Of a DNA stretch of 5,712 bases, positions 1-3,081 are shown piece after piece (within the stretch, counting starts at the first letter, position 1; every line of letters begins with the position of its first letter). The notes beneath the pieces were generated by a model, which was not told the origin of the DNA, did not search any database, and worked only from the letters and a program-made list of their open reading frames with translations. Made by a program: the position numbers and the translations under genes. Origin of the DNA: Pontimonas sp. (GTDB lineage: Bacteria; Actinomycetota; Actinomycetes; Actinomycetales; Microbacteriaceae); assembly GCA_017852615.1 (NCBI GenBank), contig JAFMKX010000059.1:1-5712 (forward strand), written 5' to 3'.

Positions 1-350
1 CCGGCTAAATACGCCGTGCCAGCAGCGGTGGCGCCAATCAATAACAGCAGGGAAAACACCTGCTTGGTGCGCCGACGGCGCTCGGCGAGGCTCAACACCG
101 GGCTCGAGAGCACCTTGAGTTGGCGCTGCGCCTCTTTTTCTTTTTTCGCAATGGAGCGAGCTTTGAGCTCTGCTTTGATTTCGTGGGAAGTCTCGGAAGT
201 GTTGGCCAGCAACCGAAGAGTTTGGCCCAACCGGGCGGCATTGGCCTCCGTGGCGTAGTACTCGCTGCGCTTAAGCCACAGCGGTACTAGATAGATCAAC
301 CACAAAGCAGCTGCCACCAGCAGCAACACGGTTGATCCTGAACTTCCCAC
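1..350 (-). CDS. SepX/GlpR-like actinobacterial two-helix membrane protein, partial (3' end beyond the window)
   Basis: An open frame of 116 codons runs leftward off the window edge, so the C-terminal part is missing. It starts with GTG at 350-348. The product has a membrane segment at about residues 7-26 (LLLVAAALWLIYLVPLWLKR). A conserved-looking stretch follows (EANAARLGQTLRLLANTSET, about 35-54), then a charged, probably helical region rich in K/E/R (about 56-80), the motif SLAERRRRTKQ (87-97) and a second membrane segment (about 98-115). This layout matches the actinobacterial SepX/GlpR family of septum-associated membrane proteins, as I remember it; the assignment is by pattern and neighbourhood only. 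It lies 51 bp downstream of the rimJ-like gene on the same strand, the usual neighbourhood for this family. The start is uncertain. GTG 350 has a poor ribosome site but sits 7 nt after a TACCCT hexamer. GTG at 329-327 (codon 8) has AGGA 6 nt upstream and would shorten only the residues before the first helix. Confidence 0.62.
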   Translation of the reverse strand, partial: MGSSGSTVLLLVAAALWLIYLVPLWLKRSEYYATEANAARLGQTLRLLANTSETSHEIKAELKARSIAKKEKEAQRQLKVLSSPVLSLAERRRRTKQVFSLLLLIGATAAGTAYLA

Positions 351-357
351 GGGCTCT

Positions 358-363
358 AGGGTA
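358..363 (-). promoter_or_regulatory. Possible -10 hexamer (TACCCT) before the SepX-like gene
   Basis: On the minus strand TACCCT fits the actinobacterial TANNNT pattern and lies 7 nt before the GTG at 350, which would give a leaderless message. No -35 is recognisable. The match is weak, and the gene could simply be co-transcribed with rimJ. Confidence 0.25.
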
Positions 364-381
364 CGAGCGAAGAGGGCGAAA

Positions 382-412
382 CCCCGGTATTGGCGCGCTA
401 GCTAGACCGGGG
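382..412 (-). terminator. Stem-loop between rimJ-like gene and SepX-like gene, possible weak terminator or attenuator
   Basis: CCCCGGT at 382-388 and ACCGGGG at 406-412 form a perfect 7-bp GC-rich stem with a 17-nt loop. The loop holds the rimJ-like stop codon (404-402). Read on the minus strand, the stem is followed directly by TTT and then CGCCC, so the U-tract is very short. It may reduce rather than block read-through into the membrane-protein gene. Confidence 0.35.
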
Positions 413-1058
413 GCAGATGCAGGGGATTGCGGGCCTTGACCCAGTCCGTCTCAGGTATTGCCGCAACGCCGGGCGGGACGGCACCTTTCTCAAAACGTGC
501 CAATACTCCCCGGGGAATTTCTTCGATCACCAGGGCGAAACAGAAATGGTCAGCCCATTTTCCATCGATGTGGATGAAGCGACGCCGAAGCCCCTCGTAG
601 CGAAAACCTAGTTTCTCCACCACGCGCAACGAAGCCGTGTTCTCGGGGCGAATACAGATTTCAACCCGGTGCAAACCGGTCTCAAAAAACAAGAAATCAC
701 TGGCCATCGCCACGGCCAGCGTGGTAAGTCCCTCCCCAGCTACTTTCTCGACTACCCAATACCCCAGCGAGGCTGAAGAAAGAGAACCATAGCTAATTTG
801 TGATGCGTTGAGCTGACCGACTAATTCACCGTCTTTGACCATCACTAAGGGCAGCGCACTACCTTCTTTCGCGGCCCGCAGCAACGAGCGAATACTGGCT
901 TTGGCATCGAATCGACCCGGTCGAATGAGGGGATGGGTTGCTTCCCACGGACTCAGCCAGGCTCGATTTTCCCCCAGTGCCTGCTCCATCGCTCGGGCAT
1001 CGCGCATCCGCACCCCACGCAGGACAAGCTTGCGGTGATGAAGAGTGGGCAGTTGCAT
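402..1058 (-). CDS. rimJ: RimJ/RimL-type GNAT N-acetyltransferase
   Basis: A 218-residue protein of the GNAT family, RimJ/RimL branch. These enzymes transfer an acetyl group from acetyl-CoA to the alpha-amino group of ribosomal or other proteins in the cytoplasm. Family marks visible in order are: RMRDARAMEQ and NRAWLSPWEAT (about 17-41), typical of actinobacterial RimJ; the acetyl-CoA pyrophosphate loop VAGEGL (106-111); LHRVEICIRPENTASLRVVE (129-148); LGFRYEGLRRRFIHIDGKW (150-168); and a D-H-F-C-F-A-L strand (170-176). After the core there is a tail of about 30 residues ending in NPLHLPPV, which is longer than I expect for the family. The ATG lies 8 bp after the galU stop and no convincing ribosome site precedes it, so translation is probably coupled to galU. 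The true substrate cannot be read from the sequence. The gene symbol follows common practice in actinobacteria. Confidence 0.88.
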   Translation of the reverse strand: MQLPTLHHRKLVLRGVRMRDARAMEQALGENRAWLSPWEATHPLIRPGRFDAKASIRSLLRAAKEGSALPLVMVKDGELVGQLNASQISYGSLSSASLGYWVVEKVAGEGLTTLAVAMASDFLFFETGLHRVEICIRPENTASLRVVEKLGFRYEGLRRRFIHIDGKWADHFCFALVIEEIPRGVLARFEKGAVPPGVAAIPETDWVKARNPLHLPPV

Positions 1059-1066
1059 GGTGCTGG

Positions 1067-1948
1067 CTAGTCGCGCGCGACGAACTCGCGAAGCCAGGTG
1101 GTGAAATCAGGGCCTAAATCATCGCGGCTGGTGGCGACTTGCACAATGGCCTTGAGGTAATCCAGGCGGTCCCCCGTGTCATAACGACGCCCCCGGAACA
1201 CCACACCATAGACGCCACCGGCTTCGCCGGAGCCGGCTAGGGAATTGAGTGCGTCGGTGAGCTGGATTTCGCCACCCGAACCTGCCTGGGTGGATTCCAG
1301 AATAGGGAAGACGTCTGGTTGCAAGATATAGCGGCCAATCACAGCCAAATTAGACGGTGCAGCATCAGCAGTGGGTTTTTCCACCAAACCCGTCACCGTG
1401 ACGACATCGTCGTGCTCCGTGGTTTCCACGGTGGCGATGCCATAAAGGTGGGACAGAGCTGGCTCAATTTCCATCAAGGCGACCACGCTGGAGGCGCGGG
1501 CATCATGCACCTCAATCATCTGACTAAGCAGGCTGTCACGCTCATCAATGAGATCATCACCCAGTAGTACGGCAAAAGGCTCCCGACCCACATGCATTTG
1601 AGCACGCAAGACGGCGTGACCTAAGCCCAGTGGGTCACGCTGGCGAACATAGTGAATGTTGGCCAGCTGCGTGGAGCGAATAATCTCTTGCAGGCGCTTT
1701 TGGTCGCCCTTGGCTTCCAACGCTGCCTCGAGCTCGGTGGCTCGGTCAAAATGGTTTTCCAAAGCATTCTTGTTACGCCCGGTGATCATCAAGACATCGT
1801 GCAATCCTGCGTTGACGGCCTCTTCCACCACATATTGGATAGCGGGTTTGTCCACTACGGGAAGCATTTCTTTGGGCATCGCCTTAGTCGCGGGGAGGAA
1901 TCGTGTTCCCAAGCCCGCTGCGGGGATTACTGCTTTAGAAATAGGCAT
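1067..1948 (-). CDS. galU: UTP--glucose-1-phosphate uridylyltransferase
   Basis: A 293-residue full-length GalU. It makes UDP-glucose and pyrophosphate from UTP and glucose-1-phosphate in the cytoplasm, supplying sugar nucleotides for glycans and cell envelope. The nucleotidyltransferase signature AAGLGTRFLPATKAMPKEML occupies 10-29. Other family motifs are QRDPLGLGHAV (103-113), the metal-binding region LLGDD (128-132), GLVEKP (187-192), GRYIL (205-209), GGEIQLTDA (225-233) and YDTGDRLDYLKA (256-267). Nothing expected is missing. The ATG at 1948-1946 is chosen because PISKAVIPAAG is where GalU proteins normally begin. AAGGGG abuts the ATG with no spacer and so is too close to act as a normal ribosome site. 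A -10-like TACGAT ends 6 nt before the ATG, suggesting a leaderless message. galU is probably the first gene of a leftward unit with rimJ and the SepX-like gene, and it is divergent from the folate gene. Confidence 0.97.
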   Translation of the reverse strand: MPISKAVIPAAGLGTRFLPATKAMPKEMLPVVDKPAIQYVVEEAVNAGLHDVLMITGRNKNALENHFDRATELEAALEAKGDQKRLQEIIRSTQLANIHYVRQRDPLGLGHAVLRAQMHVGREPFAVLLGDDLIDERDSLLSQMIEVHDARASSVVALMEIEPALSHLYGIATVETTEHDDVVTVTGLVEKPTADAAPSNLAVIGRYILQPDVFPILESTQAGSGGEIQLTDALNSLAGSGEAGGVYGVVFRGRRYDTGDRLDYLKAIVQVATSRDDLGPDFTTWLREFVARD

Positions 1949-1954
1949 CCCCTT

Positions 1955-1960
1955 ATCGTA
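1955..1960 (-). promoter_or_regulatory. -10-like hexamer (TACGAT) for galU, leaderless
   Basis: Read on the minus strand, TACGAT matches TATAAT at four of six positions and fits TANNNT. Six bases (AAGGGG) separate it from the galU ATG at 1948, so the expected transcription start falls on or next to the start codon. No good -35 is seen; its expected place at about 1978-1983 reads TCCCCC. Confidence 0.5.
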
Positions 1961-1971
1961 ATGCGCAGGCG

Positions 1972-1977
1972 TACAAT
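1972..1977 (+). promoter_or_regulatory. -10-like hexamer (TACAAT) for the 5-FCL gene, leaderless
   Basis: TACAAT matches TATAAT at five of six positions. It is followed by six bases (GGGGGA) and then the ATG at 1984, the spacing expected of a leaderless actinobacterial transcript. The G-rich stretch touches the ATG and is too close to serve as a standard ribosome site. No recognisable -35 lies at about 1949-1954. Confidence 0.55.
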
Positions 1978-1983
1978 GGGGGA

Positions 1984-2577
1984 ATGGTCGAGGACGTAGT
2001 CCCCAGTAAGCGCGCTCTGCGCGCCGAAGTTCGCGAGCGCCGACGCATCATGACCACCTCGGAACGAGAGGCGGCTGCGGCGGGTTTGCTCACGATGATG
2101 CAGAGCGTCGTGGACCAATATGTCGCAGGGCGCATTGCCTGCTATCTCTCGACCAACGATGAGCCACCCACCCGCGAATTCATCGATTGGGCGGTGGGTC
2201 AAAACCTCGCCGTCTATCTGCCGGTCGCTCGCGAAGATGGCTTAATGGATTGGGCTCCCTATGAGGGCGGCAGTGAAGGCATTGATTTTGCCGGGATGCC
2301 GATTCCGACCAGTGAAGTCCTAGGACCTATTGCCCTAGCTGATGCCGATGTGGTGTTTGTCCCCGCGGCTAGTGTGGCCGAAGATGGCATGCGCCTGGGC
2401 TGGGGTCGTGGATATTTTGATCGCGCACTGGGCACACTGGGCAGCGGCTCGACCGTGTTTGCCGTGGTCTATGACCATGAAGTAGTCGACGATGTCCCCC
2501 GGGAGCATCACGATCAAGCAGTCGATGGCATTGTCACCCCCACCAGAGTTATCTACCTTCGCTCCACCACCATCTAA
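1984..2577 (+). CDS. 5-formyltetrahydrofolate cyclo-ligase (methenyl-THF synthetase)
   Basis: A 197-residue protein of the 5-FCL/MTHFS family, close to the usual length. It uses ATP to convert 5-formyltetrahydrofolate to 5,10-methenyltetrahydrofolate in the cytoplasm, returning a storage or dead-end folate to the one-carbon pool. Visible marks are the N-terminal basic helix KRALRAEVRERRR (9-21), the strand and turn CYLSTNDEPPTREF (53-66), and VFVPAASVAEDG (124-135). These lead into the diagnostic loop MRLGWGRGYFDR (136-147), which binds ATP phosphate and folate. Then come VVYDHEVVDDVP (161-172) and the late HHDQAVDGIVTP motif (175-186). All key regions are present. The ATG at 1984 puts the lysine of the basic helix at residue 9, as usual for the family. 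Expression is probably from the TACAAT element just upstream, as a leaderless message. fmdB follows after 15 bp, so the two are likely co-transcribed. Confidence 0.95.
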   Translation: MVEDVVPSKRALRAEVRERRRIMTTSEREAAAAGLLTMMQSVVDQYVAGRIACYLSTNDEPPTREFIDWAVGQNLAVYLPVAREDGLMDWAPYEGGSEGIDFAGMPIPTSEVLGPIALADADVVFVPAASVAEDGMRLGWGRGYFDRALGTLGSGSTVFAVVYDHEVVDDVPREHHDQAVDGIVTPTRVIYLRSTTI

Positions 2578-2581
2578 AGGA
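2576..2581 (+). promoter_or_regulatory. Ribosome binding site of fmdB (AAAGGA)
   Basis: AAAGGA overlaps the TAA stop of the preceding gene and lies 11 nt before the fmdB ATG. That spacing is a little long but usable. It contrasts with the leaderless-looking first gene and supports fmdB being the second, internally initiated gene of the unit. Confidence 0.5.
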
Positions 2582-2592
2582 CTCCGCCCGCC

Positions 2593-2892
2593 ATGCCTAC
2601 CTATTCCTATCGCTGCACGTCGTGCTCCAACGCTTTTGATATTCAACAAGCCTTTAGCGATGATTCGCTTACGACGTGTAGCGAGTGTGGCAAACCACTG
2701 CGCAAAGTTTTTGACTCCATCGGGGTCACGTTCCAAGGATCTGGTTTCTATCGCACCGATTCGAGGGCGGAAGCAACAAAGAAAAGTTCGTCCTCCAGCG
2801 AGAGCGCGAAACCAGCGGCCAGTAAGGAAAGCTCCTCGAGCTCGGCTTCCTCCTCGGAGAAGAAAACTAGCTCCACTCCAGCCAAGTCCTAA
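2593..2892 (+). CDS. FmdB-family zinc-ribbon protein
   Basis: A 99-residue protein with the FmdB/CxxC zinc-ribbon domain (about 1-54). It begins MPTYSYRCTSC; zinc ligands are C8, C11, C29 and C32, the second pair in CSECG. The conserved G-S-G-F-Y-R-T-D stretch (49-56) closes the domain. The remaining 43 or so residues are low complexity, rich in Ser with Lys, Glu, Ala and Pro, and probably disordered. The family is named after a putative regulator of formamidase in Methylophilus, but its role in actinobacteria is not established, so no function is assigned. It is the second gene of the folate unit. Its stop codon lies in the left arm of a hairpin shared with the convergent small ORF. Confidence 0.9.
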   Translation: MPTYSYRCTSCSNAFDIQQAFSDDSLTTCSECGKPLRKVFDSIGVTFQGSGFYRTDSRAEATKKSSSSSESAKPAASKESSSSSASSSEKKTSSTPAKS

Positions 2893-2923
2893 CCCGCAGG
2901 CCGAGGTGGCCCTGGAGGGTTAG
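2889..2923. terminator. Hairpin between convergent genes, probable bidirectional terminator holding both stop codons
   Basis: CTAACCC (2889-2895) and GGGTTAG (2917-2923) are perfect 7-bp complements. Inside them CAGG (2897-2900) pairs with CCTG (2911-2914), and CC (2901-2902) with GG (2908-2909), across a GAGGT loop with one bulged C. The fmdB TAA (2890-2892) is in the left arm and the opposing gene's TAA (2922-2920) in the right arm. There is no U-tract on either side. It is called from structure and position between convergent genes only. Confidence 0.5.
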
Positions 2924-3081
2924 TAATGCGGGGGTTTGTCCGCTTTCAAGCGCTCATCGTTGGCGGATTCATCCACATCGTCTCGCTCCACGCGAGGCTC
3001 CGGGCCCTGACCCGGTTGAGGCGTTGTTTGCACGCGGCGTGGACCAATCTTGCGAATTTTTGGAGCGTCGTTATCCGTCAT
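2920..3081 (-). CDS. Small conserved-looking actinobacterial protein of 53 residues, function unknown
   Basis: The product starts MTDNDAPKIRKIGPRRVQTT and ends NDERLKADKPPHY; between lies a Pro/Gln- and acid-rich linker. There is no signal peptide, membrane segment or Cys. The two ends (KIRKIGPRRVQTTPQPG and NDERLK.DKPPHY) resemble small unnamed proteins I associate with actinobacteria, but I cannot name a family. The ATG at 3081-3079 overlaps the last 11 bp of the helicase-like gene in another frame (ATGACGGATAA carries both this start and that stop), which suggests translational coupling. An in-frame ATG further upstream at 3141 would add 20 residues and deepen the overlap to 71 bp; it is less likely because the conserved-looking part begins after MTDND. 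The C-terminus lies in the shared hairpin with fmdB. Its position suggests co-expression with the helicase-like protein; any physical partnership is a guess. Confidence 0.72.
   Translation of the reverse strand: MTDNDAPKIRKIGPRRVQTTPQPGQGPEPRVERDDVDESANDERLKADKPPHY

Noticed and set aside
16..258. Plus-strand open frame of 80 codons
   Set aside because: It is the antisense of the SepX-like gene, which has two membrane segments and a family-like core.
1319..1999. Plus-strand open frames across galU
   Set aside because: GalU is certain from its motifs along its full length; these frames are its antisense shadows.
1927..2202. Minus-strand open frames crossing the galU/5-FCL junction
   Set aside because: They cover the start of the well-supported cyclo-ligase gene and the divergent promoter region, and encode nothing recognisable.
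2492..2923. Open frame of 143 codons on the plus strand overlapping the 5-FCL and fmdB genes
   Set aside because: Its product is rich in Pro, Arg and Ala with no motif, and it lies across two well-supported genes in another frame.
2927..2932. TGCGGG pairing with CCCGCA (2893-2898) as an alternative terminator stem
   Set aside because: It competes with the longer CTAACCC/GGGTTAG stem, has a larger loop and lies within the coding end of the small ORF.
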